64,000 nt of DNA from Microbulbifer sp. HZ11 (GCF_000708675.1 NZ_JELR01000002.1:1814228-1878227); one strand, 5' to 3'. Shown: positions 9,185 to 18,575, numbered from the stretch's first letter. Notes: generated by a model from the letters alone, not told the origin. Numbers and translations: made by a program.

Positions 9185-10612
9185 ATGACCATGATCTACT
9201 GCCGTGCGGCGAGTGGCGCCTGTGTGGGTGCCAGCTCTAGAGTAAGCCGTCGGCTACCTGCCCAGCGAAGGGCAACAGGTGGCCGTGTTACTGTGGCGAT
9301 TACCACGCTGACTCCTGCCATTGCCTGCGCTTTTCCCGGGCAGGAGCTTCTGCTCGAGATCCACGTACCTCTCTTCTGGACCCTGTTGGTCGCAGTCGCA
9401 CTGGTTGTGACGGTGCTGCTGAACATACGCCTGCGCACCCGGCTGCAAATCGCCCAGGATGCGGCGGGTACCCGAGTGTCCGATCTACAGGCGGAAAATG
9501 GCAAGCTGTTCCGTCAGGTGCAAACCCGAATGCACGAGCTGATGGAGCGTGACAAACTGCTCGAAGAAACCAGGATTGCTGCCGAGCAGGCAGAGGAACA
9601 GTATCGGGACTTTCTCTCGCTCACCGGGCACCGGATGCGCAAGCCACTGGAAACCCTGGTGAGCACCATGAACCTGCTGTCCCGCGGCGGCGATGATGAG
9701 ACCCGCCACCTGGCCGACGCCGCACTCGGGCAGTGCCGTACGCTGCGCAGCAACATAGAAGAAATCCAGCGCGCGGGTCAGGGCAGCGCCGACGGGCATG
9801 AGGCCATTGCCGCCCCTCCCGTGGCGGTTGAAGAGCCTCGGCGTGCGCTGCATATCCTGTTGGTGGAGAACGACAGCCATCCCAGCCTGCGCCCCCGTCT
9901 CGAGGCCGGCGGCCACAAGGTACGCCGGGAAACCAATGGTATCGATGGTGCCGAGGCGGCACTCAGGGCCAAGTATGATCTGGTGCTCATCGATGTGCGC
10001 CTGCCCTTGATTGACGGAGTCGAGACTGCGCGCAAGATGCGTGGTGATTTTTCCAATGAAAACCTGTTCATTTTTGGAATGCTGGACAGCGTCAGCAAGG
10101 ACGATCGCGAGCGCTTCGCCGGGCGCGGCCTTTCCGGTGTGCTCCCTTGCAACCCGTCGGATGCACAGTTGATACAGCTGTTGAGTTGGGTGGATCAGAA
10201 GACCCAACCCAAGTCCCCGGCGGGCAAACCGTCTCGAGCCAGCAAGGTGTTGAACGCAAGTACTCTGGAGCGCCAGCGGGATACTCTGGGCCATCTGACA
10301 TTTGCTGAGCTGTTGGGTGATCGCCTGGCCAGTCTGCCGAAGAAGATCACGGCCTTTACCAGCGCTCTCACTGGCCGGCATTGGCTCGATGCACAGCATC
10401 AGGCCCAGGCGATTGCCGCGGAGGCAGAAAGTGTCGGGCTGGAAGTGATTGCCGCGCGTCTGCAGGCGTTGTCGTCGCGGCTGACCATCGATAGTGAGCG
10501 CGAATACTGTCGCCACCAGCGCACAGAAATTCTCGGGCTGATGCGCTCTTCCATTCAGCAGTTGAAAGCCTGGCGGGAGAAAAATGTGCACACTGAGTGG
10601 GCGCTGCGCTAG
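9185..10612 (+). CDS. Degenerate two-component protein: membrane segment, DHp-like helix, REC domain, HPt-like tail
   Basis: A 475-residue membrane-anchored signalling protein with no ATPase domain. Order: hydrophobic segment near 61-81 (VPLFWTLLVAVALVVTVLLN), a coiled coil about 90-140, then an H-box-like helix FLSLTGHRMRKPLETL (His about 149, but the acidic residue normally after it is Arg). A receiver domain follows (about 223-340) with phospho-acceptor Asp about 270 in VLIDVRLP. The second acidic pocket residue (VEND), the Thr/Ser and the conserved Lys (PCNP instead of KP) are altered. The C-terminal helical region resembles HPt, but Gln sits where the active His should be. It probably senses or scaffolds rather than phosphorylates. 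The start is uncertain; ATG 9185 follows AAGG by 6 nt. Confidence 0.7.
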   Translation: MTMIYCRAASGACVGASSRVSRRLPAQRRATGGRVTVAITTLTPAIACAFPGQELLLEIHVPLFWTLLVAVALVVTVLLNIRLRTRLQIAQDAAGTRVSDLQAENGKLFRQVQTRMHELMERDKLLEETRIAAEQAEEQYRDFLSLTGHRMRKPLETLVSTMNLLSRGGDDETRHLADAALGQCRTLRSNIEEIQRAGQGSADGHEAIAAPPVAVEEPRRALHILLVENDSHPSLRPRLEAGGHKVRRETNGIDGAEAALRAKYDLVLIDVRLPLIDGVETARKMRGDFSNENLFIFGMLDSVSKDDRERFAGRGLSGVLPCNPSDAQLIQLLSWVDQKTQPKSPAGKPSRASKVLNASTLERQRDTLGHLTFAELLGDRLASLPKKITAFTSALTGRHWLDAQHQAQAIAAEAESVGLEVIAARLQALSSRLTIDSEREYCRHQRTEILGLMRSSIQQLKAWREKNVHTEWALR

Positions 10613-10725
10613 CCCGTTTGCCGGCCAGCGTGCGATAAATAACGGGAAGGACACGACAGTGTGTTTATCGGTGATGGAATTAACGCTTACACTTAAGCGC
10701 TGAATAATCGATTGGAACCCCGACC

Positions 10726-11079
10726 ATGTCCGAGCAGTATCCCGCCGAACAGCAATCCGAACGCGAGCGCGCCGGGCGCGACATCGCGACCCTGGTATAC
10801 CTGATCCAGGCAATCAGTATCTTCACCGCCGTGCCCTTTTTTGTTGGCGTGATTATCAACTATGTGAAGATGGGGGATGTGCGTGGCACCGTTGCCGAGT
10901 CACACTTCCGCTGGCAGATTCGCACCTTCTGGTACAGCCTGTTGTGGTTTGTGATTGGCTGGGCAACCGTGTGGATTCTGGTGGGCTTCGTGGTCTGGGG
11001 AATCAGCTGGGTGTGGGTGTGCTATCGCGTGATACGCGGCTGGTTGACCTTGTCGGAGAACCGACCGGCCTATCCCTGA
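10726..11079 (+). CDS. DUF4870-like small membrane protein
   Basis: A 117-residue inner membrane protein with a charged N-terminus (residues 1-20) and three hydrophobic stretches: YLIQAISIFTAVPFFVGVII, FWYSLLWFVIGWATVWILV and GFVVWGISWVWVCYRVI. The HFRWQIRTFWYS loop and the YRVIRGWLTLSENR end resemble DUF4870/Tic20-like proteins. Function is unknown. It is monocistronic and ends ahead of a tandem repeat and a strong terminator. Confidence 0.72.
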   Translation: MSEQYPAEQQSERERAGRDIATLVYLIQAISIFTAVPFFVGVIINYVKMGDVRGTVAESHFRWQIRTFWYSLLWFVIGWATVWILVGFVVWGISWVWVCYRVIRGWLTLSENRPAYP

Positions 11080-11114
11080 GACGGTACGGTGACAGAATTT
11101 TGATGTACCGATTC

Positions 11115-11154
11115 TAGTAGTACCAATTTTAGTAGTACCAATTTTAGTAGTACC
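11115..11154 (+). repeat. Short tandem repeat of 15-bp units
   Basis: TAGTAGTACC occurs at 11115, 11130 and 11145, a 15-bp period with AATTT spacers, giving about 2.7 units. It lies between the stop of the membrane protein gene and its terminator, so it is in the 3-prime untranslated part. It could vary in copy number between strains. Confidence 0.85.
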
Positions 11155-11178
11155 GATAAACGGTGAGAGAAACCGTTG

Positions 11179-11205
11179 GAGCGGCCAATTGGCCGCTCTT
11201 TTTTT
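11179..11205 (+). terminator. Rho-independent terminator
   Basis: GAGCGGCCAA and its exact complement form a 20-bp palindrome followed by a run of T at 11199-11205. It ends the small membrane protein transcript on the plus strand, just before the convergent DUF945 gene. Confidence 0.9.
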
Positions 11206-11236
11206 GTCTGTTCTCTGGCTCTTTTACCTGCCGCTT

Positions 11237-12496
11237 TCAGATACCGCCCATCAATGCCAGTACAAACAGGTCCGCGGGCAACAGCTGGCCGTTCACTTCC
11301 AGGTTGCCTCGGTCCAGCTGCAGGTGCATGGTCAGCTGGCCATCTTGCTCCTGCATAAATCCGTACTGTTTCAGGGCGCTGGCCTGCATGATCAGAGGTG
11401 ACTGCATCAGCGCCTGCTCTGCGGCGGAAATATTGGCGCTGCCGTTCAGGTTGTCCAGCCAGGACAGTTTTTTCTCGGGAATGTTGCGGCTGCGTGGCAT
11501 GCCCTTCCAGTCGACATCCAGCTGCAGCTGCATCGGGCCATTGGCGGTCTGAATGTCCAGCTGCTGCTGCGCTTGCAGTGGGCGTTGGAAGACCACGGGC
11601 CAGCTGCGCTGGTGAGAAGGGGTCAACATCAGGTTGTAGAGGAAGTGGTGCAGGTCGTCGTAGCTGATGGATGGCAGGTTGATCTGCTGGGTCAGGCTGC
11701 GGGCCGGTGTGGATGACTGAATTTCCGGCAGCTTTACTCCGGCCTGAACCTTGAGTGTGCGCGGTGCCACCAGTTCGCTGGCGTACTCCAGCTGCACGTC
11801 CCGCAGTTCCAGTGGGCCGTTGTCGTTATTGGTGCGCACCAGTGGCAAGGTGGCATGCAGGGTGCCGGCGCCGGAGGGCGCCAGGGCAAAATCACCCTGG
11901 GCAGATTGCACATACAAAGCCTCGCGGTGGCCGTCCATACGTACGAATTCGCCAAGATCAAAACGGCTGTCCTGCTGCCTGCCCCGATAGTCCGTCACAA
12001 AGCGGATCTCACCACCCTTGAACAGGATCTGCTGGTCCGCCACGGCGCGGTCAATTGGCTCAAGATACAGGGTGTTGATGACACGGTTGTTGGCGGCGAC
12101 CAGGGTTTCCAGCACTACCGGGCTGTCGTCCACATTCGCACCAATAGGACCATAGTAGGCCTCCAGTTGGTGGCGTAACACCGGCTCCAGCTGTTCGCCG
12201 GTAAGGCGGGTCTCCACGTATAGAGCGCCCACTCTGAGGCCGCTGCGGGTGAACAGGACCGGGCCGTGCTGGATCTCGCTGATGGTTTCGGTGGCACCGT
12301 CCTTACCTTTAAGCAGGGTCAGCGCCTCGGCGCCGAACCAGCCGCGCTGGTAGCCGGAGAGGTCGATATTTGGCTGCAGGGTAAGCTGCTGTTGCACTGC
12401 CTCCTCGACTTTGGGGCCAATCAGGCCGGGGGCAATCAGCGCTGCCAGCAACAGCAGTGCGGTGAGGGTAACAAGAAGTAAACGTAGGGCTTTCAT
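11237..12496 (-). CDS. DUF945 (YdgA-like) family protein
   Basis: A 419-residue protein of the DUF945 family, seen as YdgA in E. coli. It begins with a signal-anchor segment (LRLLLVTLTALLLLAALIAP) followed by the recognisable GPKVEEAVQQQLT and LSGYQRGWFGAEALT regions that open the family, then a long beta-rich periplasmic part. The start at 12496 (MKALRL) is preferred over an upstream frame extension because it places the signal segment at the N-terminus. These proteins are thought to be membrane-bound and of unknown function; an AsmA-like lipid-transport role has been suggested for related folds. It is adjacent to, but probably not part of, the liu operon. Confidence 0.82.
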   Translation of the reverse strand: MKALRLLLVTLTALLLLAALIAPGLIGPKVEEAVQQQLTLQPNIDLSGYQRGWFGAEALTLLKGKDGATETISEIQHGPVLFTRSGLRVGALYVETRLTGEQLEPVLRHQLEAYYGPIGANVDDSPVVLETLVAANNRVINTLYLEPIDRAVADQQILFKGGEIRFVTDYRGRQQDSRFDLGEFVRMDGHREALYVQSAQGDFALAPSGAGTLHATLPLVRTNNDNGPLELRDVQLEYASELVAPRTLKVQAGVKLPEIQSSTPARSLTQQINLPSISYDDLHHFLYNLMLTPSHQRSWPVVFQRPLQAQQQLDIQTANGPMQLQLDVDWKGMPRSRNIPEKKLSWLDNLNGSANISAAEQALMQSPLIMQASALKQYGFMQEQDGQLTMHLQLDRGNLEVNGQLLPADLFVLALMGGI

Positions 12497-12592
12497 GTGG
12501 TCAAAATTCGGGCGCTTTGAATCGAAGCGCCCGATAGTATCAGATCGCAATGAATCTGGTGACCTTGTGATCAAGATCGACCCTGAGAGATG

Positions 12593-13513
12593 TCAGTCCC
12601 CCTTGATGACCCCGGGTTCACCGGCGATAGCGCGTGCGACTTTCGAGCCGCTTTCACGACCCAGTGCGCGGGAAATAAAGTTGCCCGCCTTGGCCAGTCG
12701 TGCGAGATCCACACCGGTGCGAATCCCCAGTCCATCCAGCATGTAGAGGACGTCTTCGCTGGCCACATTGCCGGAGGCGCCGCGGGCGTAGGGGCATCCG
12801 CCGAGTCCGGCCACCGCGGAATCCACCACGGCCACACCGGCCTGCAGTGCAGCGTAGATGTTTGCCAGGGCCTGGCCATAGGTATCGTGGAAGTGCACCG
12901 CGAGCTTTTCTATGGGCACCTGCTGCGCTACTGTCTCGATCATATAGCGGGCTTTGTCCGGTGTGCCGACGCCGATGGTGTCGCCGAGGCTGATCTCGTA
13001 GCAGCCCATATCCAGCAGCGCTTTGCTGACCTCGGCCACCTTTTCGGCCCTGATGTCGCCCTCGTAGGGGCAGCCGAGCACACAGGATACATAGCCGCGC
13101 ACCGGAATGCCGTCGATGCGGGCCTGCTCCGCCAGCGGGCGAAAGCGCTCCAGGCTTTCCTCGATGGAGCAGTTGATGTTCTTGCGGGTGAAGCTCTCGG
13201 ACGCCGCGCCAAACACCGCGACTTCGTCCGCCTTTGCATCCCGTGCGCGCTCGTAGCCCACCATATTGGGGGTGAGTGCGCTGTAGGTGATACCGGGCTC
13301 GCGGCGGATACCGGCAAGGACTTCCTCGCTGGATGCCATCTGCGGCACCCATTTCGGGCTGACGAAACTGCCCGCCTCGATCACCTTGAGACCGCTGTCG
13401 CTCAGCAGGTCGATGAGCTGCACCCGGGTCTCTACGGAGATGGGTTGTTTCTCATTCTGCAGGCCATCCCGCGGGCCCACTTCGACAATTTTTACGCGAT
13501 CCGGAAGAGCCAT
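12593..13513 (-). CDS. mvaB: Hydroxymethylglutaryl-CoA lyase
   Basis: Cleaves HMG-CoA into acetyl-CoA and acetoacetate, the final step of leucine breakdown. The 306-residue length is typical. Visible motifs are the N-terminal [12 protein letters not shown] (catalytic Arg-Asp), [13 protein letters not shown], the metal-binding [13 protein letters not shown], and the active-site loop [20 protein letters not shown] with the catalytic cysteine. It is the last gene of the leftward liu cluster, 14 nt from the biotin carboxylase gene, and is often named liuE in Pseudomonas. Regulation is probably by LiuR upstream of the whole cluster. Confidence 0.97.
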   Translation of the reverse strand: MALPDRVKIVEVGPRDGLQNEKQPISVETRVQLIDLLSDSGLKVIEAGSFVSPKWVPQMASSEEVLAGIRREPGITYSALTPNMVGYERARDAKADEVAVFGAASESFTRKNINCSIEESLERFRPLAEQARIDGIPVRGYVSCVLGCPYEGDIRAEKVAEVSKALLDMGCYEISLGDTIGVGTPDKARYMIETVAQQVPIEKLAVHFHDTYGQALANIYAALQAGVAVVDSAVAGLGGCPYARGASGNVASEDVLYMLDGLGIRTGVDLARLAKAGNFISRALGRESGSKVARAIAGEPGVIKGD

Positions 13514-13527
13514 GTTTCAACAACTCC

Positions 13528-15531
13528 TTAAGCGTTTGCGGTTTCAGCGCTGAAATCGATCAACAGGCTGCCGCCATCCACCAGTTCGCCAGCAGCGCAG
13601 AAGAACTGGTTGACGGTGCCGTCTGCCGGCGCGCGCAGGGTGTGTTCCATTTTCATGGCCTCCATCACCAGCAGGGGCTGATCCCGGCTGACCTTGTCAC
13701 CGGGCTCCGCCAGCAGGGTGACGATGGTGCCGTTCATCGGCGCTTCCAGACCGTGGGCGGCATCGGCGCTTTCGCCGGTGTCTGGTGGCAGGATCTTGAA
13801 GTCCACCTGCTCACCACTGACAAATACCGTACCCTCACTGTCATGAGCCACGCTGGAATAGTTCACCCGGCGCCCGTCGAGCACTGCCACATTCTGACCG
13901 TGTAGAGCGGCGACGGTGCCGCTCTGATTGTCCACGGCGGCGCTGCACTGCCAGCGCAGGTTGTCTTCGCTGCCGGAGAAACGGATTTCAATCTCACGGC
14001 CATGCACTTCGATTTTTTTGCTGCGCCAAACGGTGAGGCCATTGCGCCAGTTGTTGCCGCTGTGCCAGGGGGAGAAAGGGTCGGCTTTTGGCGCGGAGCG
14101 GTGTTGCGCGCGCGCCTCGCTGTGGAACAGAAAGGCGGCAATGGCGGCACACTGCTGGGAGCGCAGCTGTTGCTCCTGCTGGAGGATTTCCTGTTCGTGA
14201 TCTTCGATAAAATGCGTGTTGACGCGACCATTCACGAAGGCGGTGTGGTTGATGACTCTGCGCAGGAATTCAATATTGTGGCGCAGCCCGGCAATCTGAT
14301 ACTGCTGCAGGGCGCGATCCATTTTTGCCAGGGCCTCGCGGCGGTTGCGACCGTGCACGATGAGTTTGGAAATCATCGGGTCGTAGTGCACACTGATTTC
14401 GTCGCCGGTCTGCACGCCGGTATCCACACGTACCGATTGGGTTTCCGCCGGAGGCTGGTGGCGCAGCAGTTTTCCGGTGGCGGGCAGGAAATCGTTGTCC
14501 GGGTCTTCCGCGTAGATGCGCACTTCAAATGCGTGGCCGACGATATGCAGGTCGTCCTGGGCCAGCGGCAGGGATTCGCCGGCGGCGACAGACAGCTGCC
14601 AGGCAACCAGGTCCTGGCCGGTAATCATTTCGGTTACCGGGTGCTCTACCTGCAGGCGGGTGTTCATTTCCATGAAGTAAAATGAGCCGCCGGCATCCAG
14701 CAGGAATTCGACGGTACCGGCGCCCACATAGCCGATGGCGTGAGCGGCGCGCAGGGCGGCCTCGCCCATTTTCTTGCGGGTCTCGGCGGACAAGCCGGGC
14801 GCCGGGGCTTCTTCCACCACTTTCTGGTGGCGGCGCTGTACCGAACAGTCGCGTTCGAACAGATATACGCCTTTGCCCTGTTTGTCGCAGAACACCTGGA
14901 TTTCCACGTGGCGTGGATTCACCACGTAGCGCTCGATCAACATGATGTCATCGTTGAAGGCGTTGCGCGCTTCGCGCTTGGCGGCGTCCAGTGCTGCGTG
15001 GAAGTCGTCGGGGTTGTCTACGCGGCGCATACCTTTACCACCGCCACCGGCGGCCGCTTTGAGTAGTACCGGGTAGCCGATGCGGTTGGCGTGGCCTTCG
15101 AGAATGCCGGGGTCCTGGTTCTGGCCGTGGTAGCCGGGCACCAGGGGTACATTGGCTTCTTCCATGATCCGCTTGGCGGCGGATTTGGAGCCCATGGCGT
15201 CGATGGCGGCGGCGGGTGGGCCGACAAAGATGATGCCGGCTTCTTCGCAGGCGCGGCAGAAGTGGGCGTTCTCGGAGAGGAATCCGTAGCCGGGGTGGAT
15301 GGCGTCGGCGCCGGTGCGTTTGGCGGCGGCGAGGACTTTGTCGATGTCCAGGTAGGATTCTTTGGCCGGTGCGGGGCCGAGGTGTACGGCTTCGTCGGCC
15401 TGCTGGACGTGCAGGGCGTTGGCATCTGCGTCGGAATAAACCGCGACGGTGGCGACGCCGAGGCGACGCGCGGTGCGGATAATACGACAGGCAATTTCGC
15501 CGCGGTTGGCGATCAGCAGTTTGCGAATCAT
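13528..15531 (-). CDS. liuD: Methylcrotonyl-CoA carboxylase biotin-containing alpha subunit
   Basis: Carboxylates its own biotin with ATP and bicarbonate for conversion of 3-methylcrotonyl-CoA to methylglutaconyl-CoA. The 667-residue protein contains the biotin carboxylase domain (about 1-450: IANRGEIACRIIRTARRLG, HPGYGFLSENA, ATP-grasp loop KAAAGGGGKGM, catalytic EMNTRLQVEHPVTE). After a linker domain comes a C-terminal biotinyl domain with VMEAMKMEH, the lysine being biotinylated. I chose the ATG at 15531 (MIRKLLIANRG) because it gives the exact family N-terminus; the frame opens 16 codons earlier. The partner beta subunit is encoded at 16822-18429. Confidence 0.96.
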   Translation of the reverse strand: MIRKLLIANRGEIACRIIRTARRLGVATVAVYSDADANALHVQQADEAVHLGPAPAKESYLDIDKVLAAAKRTGADAIHPGYGFLSENAHFCRACEEAGIIFVGPPAAAIDAMGSKSAAKRIMEEANVPLVPGYHGQNQDPGILEGHANRIGYPVLLKAAAGGGGKGMRRVDNPDDFHAALDAAKREARNAFNDDIMLIERYVVNPRHVEIQVFCDKQGKGVYLFERDCSVQRRHQKVVEEAPAPGLSAETRKKMGEAALRAAHAIGYVGAGTVEFLLDAGGSFYFMEMNTRLQVEHPVTEMITGQDLVAWQLSVAAGESLPLAQDDLHIVGHAFEVRIYAEDPDNDFLPATGKLLRHQPPAETQSVRVDTGVQTGDEISVHYDPMISKLIVHGRNRREALAKMDRALQQYQIAGLRHNIEFLRRVINHTAFVNGRVNTHFIEDHEQEILQQEQQLRSQQCAAIAAFLFHSEARAQHRSAPKADPFSPWHSGNNWRNGLTVWRSKKIEVHGREIEIRFSGSEDNLRWQCSAAVDNQSGTVAALHGQNVAVLDGRRVNYSSVAHDSEGTVFVSGEQVDFKILPPDTGESADAAHGLEAPMNGTIVTLLAEPGDKVSRDQPLLVMEAMKMEHTLRAPADGTVNQFFCAAGELVDGGSLLIDFSAETANA

Positions 15532-15572
15532 AGCTGGCTCTGTTTGGTGCTCTGTTCTTCTACGGTGGCGGC

Positions 15573-15692
15573 AAAGCACTGGGTGCTGGTTTTTGAAACC
15601 GGGCTAGGCGCCCCCCTTCAATACATCCTTGTACGCTGCGTCGGCGACGTCCCTGTCGCCGACGCTTTCAAAAACCAGCCCCCAGTACTTTG
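15573..15692. repeat. E element (copy E1), cruciform-type intergenic repeat
   Basis: Between liuC and liuD. A 26-bp outer inverted repeat (15573-15598 with 15667-15692, few mismatches) encloses a constant box containing TACATCCTTGTACGCT and the hairpin GCGTCGGCGACGTCCCTGTC plus its closing half. The core matches copies E3 and E4, while the arms differ. The element's forward orientation follows the transcription of the flanking genes. Confidence 0.85.
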
Positions 15693-15724
15693 CCTTCAGT
15701 CGAAATATTTGTACTTCGTAAGTT

Positions 15725-15806
15725 CTGGATTCCGGATCAAGTCCGGAATGACGAAATTTCTGTATCACTTTGAGCATCGTCATCCCGGACTTGATCCGGG
15801 ATCCAG
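15725..15806. repeat. A element (copy A1), paired REP-like palindromes
   Basis: Two facing imperfect palindromes: CTGGATTCCGGATCAAGTCC plus GGAATGACG at 15725-15753, and its inverted partner CGTCATCCCGGACTTGATCC plus GGGATCCAG at 15778-15806, 24 nt apart. It lies just before the end of the liuC gene. This resembles widespread proteobacterial REP-type sequences. Confidence 0.85.
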
Positions 15807-15816
15807 CCTGCGAGGC

Positions 15817-16614
15817 TTAATCCTCGCTCGAATTCATCCAACTAGGCGCGCGCTTCTCCAGAAACGCACTCAGCCCTTCCTGTCCTTCCGGCGACACACG
15901 AACGGCAGCGATCAGTGCGCTGGTCTGCCCCTGCAGCTCGTCATTAACAACGCGGTTGGACATGGACATCGCCAATTGTTTGGCCATGGTCACAGCGTTG
16001 GGGCCGTTGTCGGTAATGCTGTTCACCAGCTTCTGTACCGTCAGATCCAGTTCGGCTTCCTGCACGACTTCGGAAACCAGGCCGATTTCTTTTGCGCGTT
16101 CTGCGGAAAAGCGCTCGGCCGTCACAAAGTATCGGCGCGCCTGGCGAGTGCCGATGGCGTTGATGACATAAGGGCTGATGGTGGCTGGCAGCAGGCCGAT
16201 TTTTACTTCACTCAGACAGAAGCTGGCGCGCTCGGCGGCGACGGCGATGTCGCAGCAGCTAACCAGGCCAACCGCACCGCCAAACGCAGCACCCTGTACG
16301 CGGGCGATGGTGGGGGCGGGGAACTGGTCGAGCTTGTGCAGCATGGCGGCGAGAGCGGCGGCGTCCTGGCGGTTTTGTTCTTCGCTGTAGTCCGCCATGC
16401 GCTTCATCCAGTTCAGGTCGGCGCCGGCGGAGAAGTTTTTGCCGTTGGACGCGAGAACCAGCGCGCGCACCCCACCACTGCGGGCGAGGTTGTCGAAGGT
16501 TTCGCCCAGCTGGCGAATCAGGTCGTCGTCAAAGGCGTTGTGGATTTCCGGACGGTTGAGGGTAACCGTGGCCACGCCTTCGTTGTCGATTTCGCACAGC
16601 ATTTTTTCGGTCAT
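15817..16614 (-). CDS. liuC: Enoyl-CoA hydratase family, methylglutaconyl-CoA hydratase
   Basis: Adds water to 3-methylglutaconyl-CoA to give HMG-CoA, the step between the carboxylase and HMG-CoA lyase. The 265-residue crotonase fold shows the oxyanion-hole motifs ALVLASNGKNFSAGADLNWM and ARVQGAAFGGAVGLVSCCDI, and the family strand VTLNRPEIHNAFDDDLI. The assignment to methylglutaconyl-CoA rather than a generic enoyl-CoA rests on its place between liuB and liuD. Structured repeats fill the gaps on both sides, so the genes may be a single transcript with hairpins between them. Confidence 0.93.
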   Translation of the reverse strand: MTEKMLCEIDNEGVATVTLNRPEIHNAFDDDLIRQLGETFDNLARSGGVRALVLASNGKNFSAGADLNWMKRMADYSEEQNRQDAAALAAMLHKLDQFPAPTIARVQGAAFGGAVGLVSCCDIAVAAERASFCLSEVKIGLLPATISPYVINAIGTRQARRYFVTAERFSAERAKEIGLVSEVVQEAELDLTVQKLVNSITDNGPNAVTMAKQLAMSMSNRVVNDELQGQTSALIAAVRVSPEGQEGLSAFLEKRAPSWMNSSED

Positions 16615-16675
16615 GGTGATTCCTTAGTTCAAATGTGTTTGCGGCTATTCTGGTTCGAAGTGCAGAAGGTCCTGA

Positions 16676-16784
16676 TACCGGGTCGGGTTTGCTGGACCTT
16701 CTGCGACAGGGATGTCGCGGAAGAGCCCCCATGGATGGGTTGAGGGGGGACGCCTAGTCCGTGTCCAGCAAACCCGACCCGGTA
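16676..16784. repeat. E element (copy E7), cruciform-type intergenic repeat
   Basis: Between liuB and liuC. Perfect 22-bp arms (16676-16697 and 16763-16784, starting TACCGGGTCGGGTTTGCTGG) enclose the hairpin GCGACAGGGATGTCGC and the box AGCCCCCATGGATGGGTT. The pairing continues less perfectly for about 8 bp outside the arms. The core is of the same subtype as E8. Its forward orientation is opposite to the flanking genes. Confidence 0.88.
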
Positions 16785-16821
16785 GCAGGGCCCCGCTCTG
16801 AAGTCAGAACCGGCCACCATA

Positions 16822-18429
16822 CTACATTCGGAAAACCCCAAACTTGGTCTCTTCTGGCTCCTTGTGCGTGGCCGCGGCCAGACACAGTCCCAATACGGTG
16901 CGGGTATCTTTCGGGTCGATCACCCCGTCATCCCACAGTCGCGCGGAGGCGTAGTAGGGATGCCCCTGGTGTTCGTAGTCATCGATGATCGGCTGCTTGA
17001 ACTTGGCGATCTCTTCCTCGCTCCAGTCCTCACCTTTTGCCGCCATCTGATCTTTCTTCACCTGTGCCAACACACCGGCCGCCTGTTCGCCGCCCATCAC
17101 CGAGATGCGCGCGTTCGGCCACATAAACAGGAAGTTGGGATCGTAGGCGCGGCCACACATGCCGTAGTTACCGGCGCCGAAAGAGCCGCCGATCAGAATC
17201 GTGATCTTCGGTACCTTGGCGGTGGCAACCGCGGTCACCATCTTGGCACCGTGCTTGGCAATGCCGCCGGCCTCGTACTGCTTGCCTACCATAAAACCGG
17301 TGATATTCTGCAGGAAAATCAGCGGAATATTGCGCTGTGCACACAGCTCAATAAAGTGCGCCCCTTTCTGCGCGCTCTCGGCAAACAGAATGCCGTTGTT
17401 GGCAACAATACCCACCGGGTAGCCGTGAATCCGGGCAAAGCCCGTCACCAGGGTAGTGCCGTACATCGCCTTGAATTCGTCAAATTCGGAACCATCCACA
17501 ACCCGCGCAATAATCTCGCGCACGTCAAATGGCTGGCGGGAATCCTTCGGTACAATGCCGTAGATCTCCTCCGGCGGATAAATCGGCTCGATCGGCTTCT
17601 GCACATCAAGACCGGGATTTTTCACCCGGTTCAACCGCGCCACGGAATTGCGCGCAATCTGCAGCGCGTGGATATCGTTATTGGCAAAGTGATCGGAAAC
17701 CCCGGAAGTCTTGCAGTGCACCTCCGCACCGCCGAGTTCTTCCGCAGAAACCTCCTCCCCGGTAGCCGCTTTCACCAGCGGTGGCCCCGCCAGGAAAATC
17801 GTCGCCTGCTCCTTCACCATAATCGACTCATCCGCCATCGCCGGCACATAAGCGCCACCGGCGGTACAGCTGCCCATCACCACCGCGATCTGCGGAATGT
17901 TCTGCGCAGACAGGTTCGCCTGATTGAAGAAGATACGCCCGAAATGCTCGCGATCCGGAAACACATCGTCCTGGCGTGGCAGGTTGGCACCGCCGGAATC
18001 CACCAGATAAATGCAGGGCAGGTTGTTCTGCTCGGCAATTGCCTGTGCACGCAGGTGTTTCTTCACCGTCAGCGGGTAATAGGTTCCACCTTTCACCGTC
18101 GCATCGTTGGCGACAATCACACAGGGCTGGCCGGCAACGGTACCGATGCCTGTCAGAATCCCTGCCGCCGGCACGTCTTCACCGTAAACGTCGTAAGCCG
18201 CCAGCTGAGAAAACTCCAGGAACGGACTGCCCGGATCCAGCAGCGCGTCGATACGATCGCGCGGCAACAATTTACCGCGGGAGACATGCTTCTCCCGCGC
18301 CCACTCACTGCCGCCCTTGGCGATGGTTTCCAGCTTCTCCCGCAGGTCATCCACAATGCTCTGCATCTGCTCGCGGTTTTCCGCAAACGCCGGATCCCGG
18401 GAATTAATCTTGGTCTGAATCTGGTTCAT
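16822..18429 (-). CDS. liuB: Methylcrotonyl-CoA carboxylase carboxyltransferase (beta) subunit
   Basis: Transfers the carboxyl group from biotin on LiuD to 3-methylcrotonyl-CoA. The 535-residue protein has the two-lobed carboxyltransferase fold: an N-lobe with [39 protein letters not shown] and [19 protein letters not shown], and a C-lobe with [40 protein letters not shown] and the final VLGLCLAAA. These strings are typical of MCC beta rather than propionyl-CoA carboxylase. The ATG at 18429 ([15 protein letters not shown]) was chosen over a 26-codon extension that runs into intergenic repeat sequence. Confidence 0.96.
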   Translation of the reverse strand: MNQIQTKINSRDPAFAENREQMQSIVDDLREKLETIAKGGSEWAREKHVSRGKLLPRDRIDALLDPGSPFLEFSQLAAYDVYGEDVPAAGILTGIGTVAGQPCVIVANDATVKGGTYYPLTVKKHLRAQAIAEQNNLPCIYLVDSGGANLPRQDDVFPDREHFGRIFFNQANLSAQNIPQIAVVMGSCTAGGAYVPAMADESIMVKEQATIFLAGPPLVKAATGEEVSAEELGGAEVHCKTSGVSDHFANNDIHALQIARNSVARLNRVKNPGLDVQKPIEPIYPPEEIYGIVPKDSRQPFDVREIIARVVDGSEFDEFKAMYGTTLVTGFARIHGYPVGIVANNGILFAESAQKGAHFIELCAQRNIPLIFLQNITGFMVGKQYEAGGIAKHGAKMVTAVATAKVPKITILIGGSFGAGNYGMCGRAYDPNFLFMWPNARISVMGGEQAAGVLAQVKKDQMAAKGEDWSEEEIAKFKQPIIDDYEHQGHPYYASARLWDDGVIDPKDTRTVLGLCLAAATHKEPEETKFGVFRM

Positions 18430-18478
18430 AGAAATAGTTTGGTTGGTTAGAACACAGAAATAAAATGCGCAGGCGCTG

Positions 18479-18575
18479 CTGCCGGGATGGGTTCGTTGGA
18501 CCTTCAAAAACAGGATGTTTTTGCAGAGCCCCCATGGATGGGTTCACGGCGTGTCCAGCGAACCCATCCCGGCAG
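18479..18575. repeat. E element (copy E8), cruciform-type intergenic repeat
   Basis: Between liuA and liuB. Arms of 23 bp (18479-18501 and 18553-18575) match with one wobble mismatch and begin CTGCCGGGATGGGTTCG (arm sequence differs from E7). The core has a AAAAACAGGATGTTTTT hairpin and the box AGCCCCCATGGATGGGTTCA. Forward orientation is opposite to the flanking genes. Confidence 0.86.

Noticed and set aside
16864..18450. Long open frame on the plus strand antisense to liuB
   Set aside because: The liuB frame is secure and this frame has no recognisable motifs; likewise the antisense frames over acs (451-2040), hutI/hutG (27023-28615) and tex (42605-43975).
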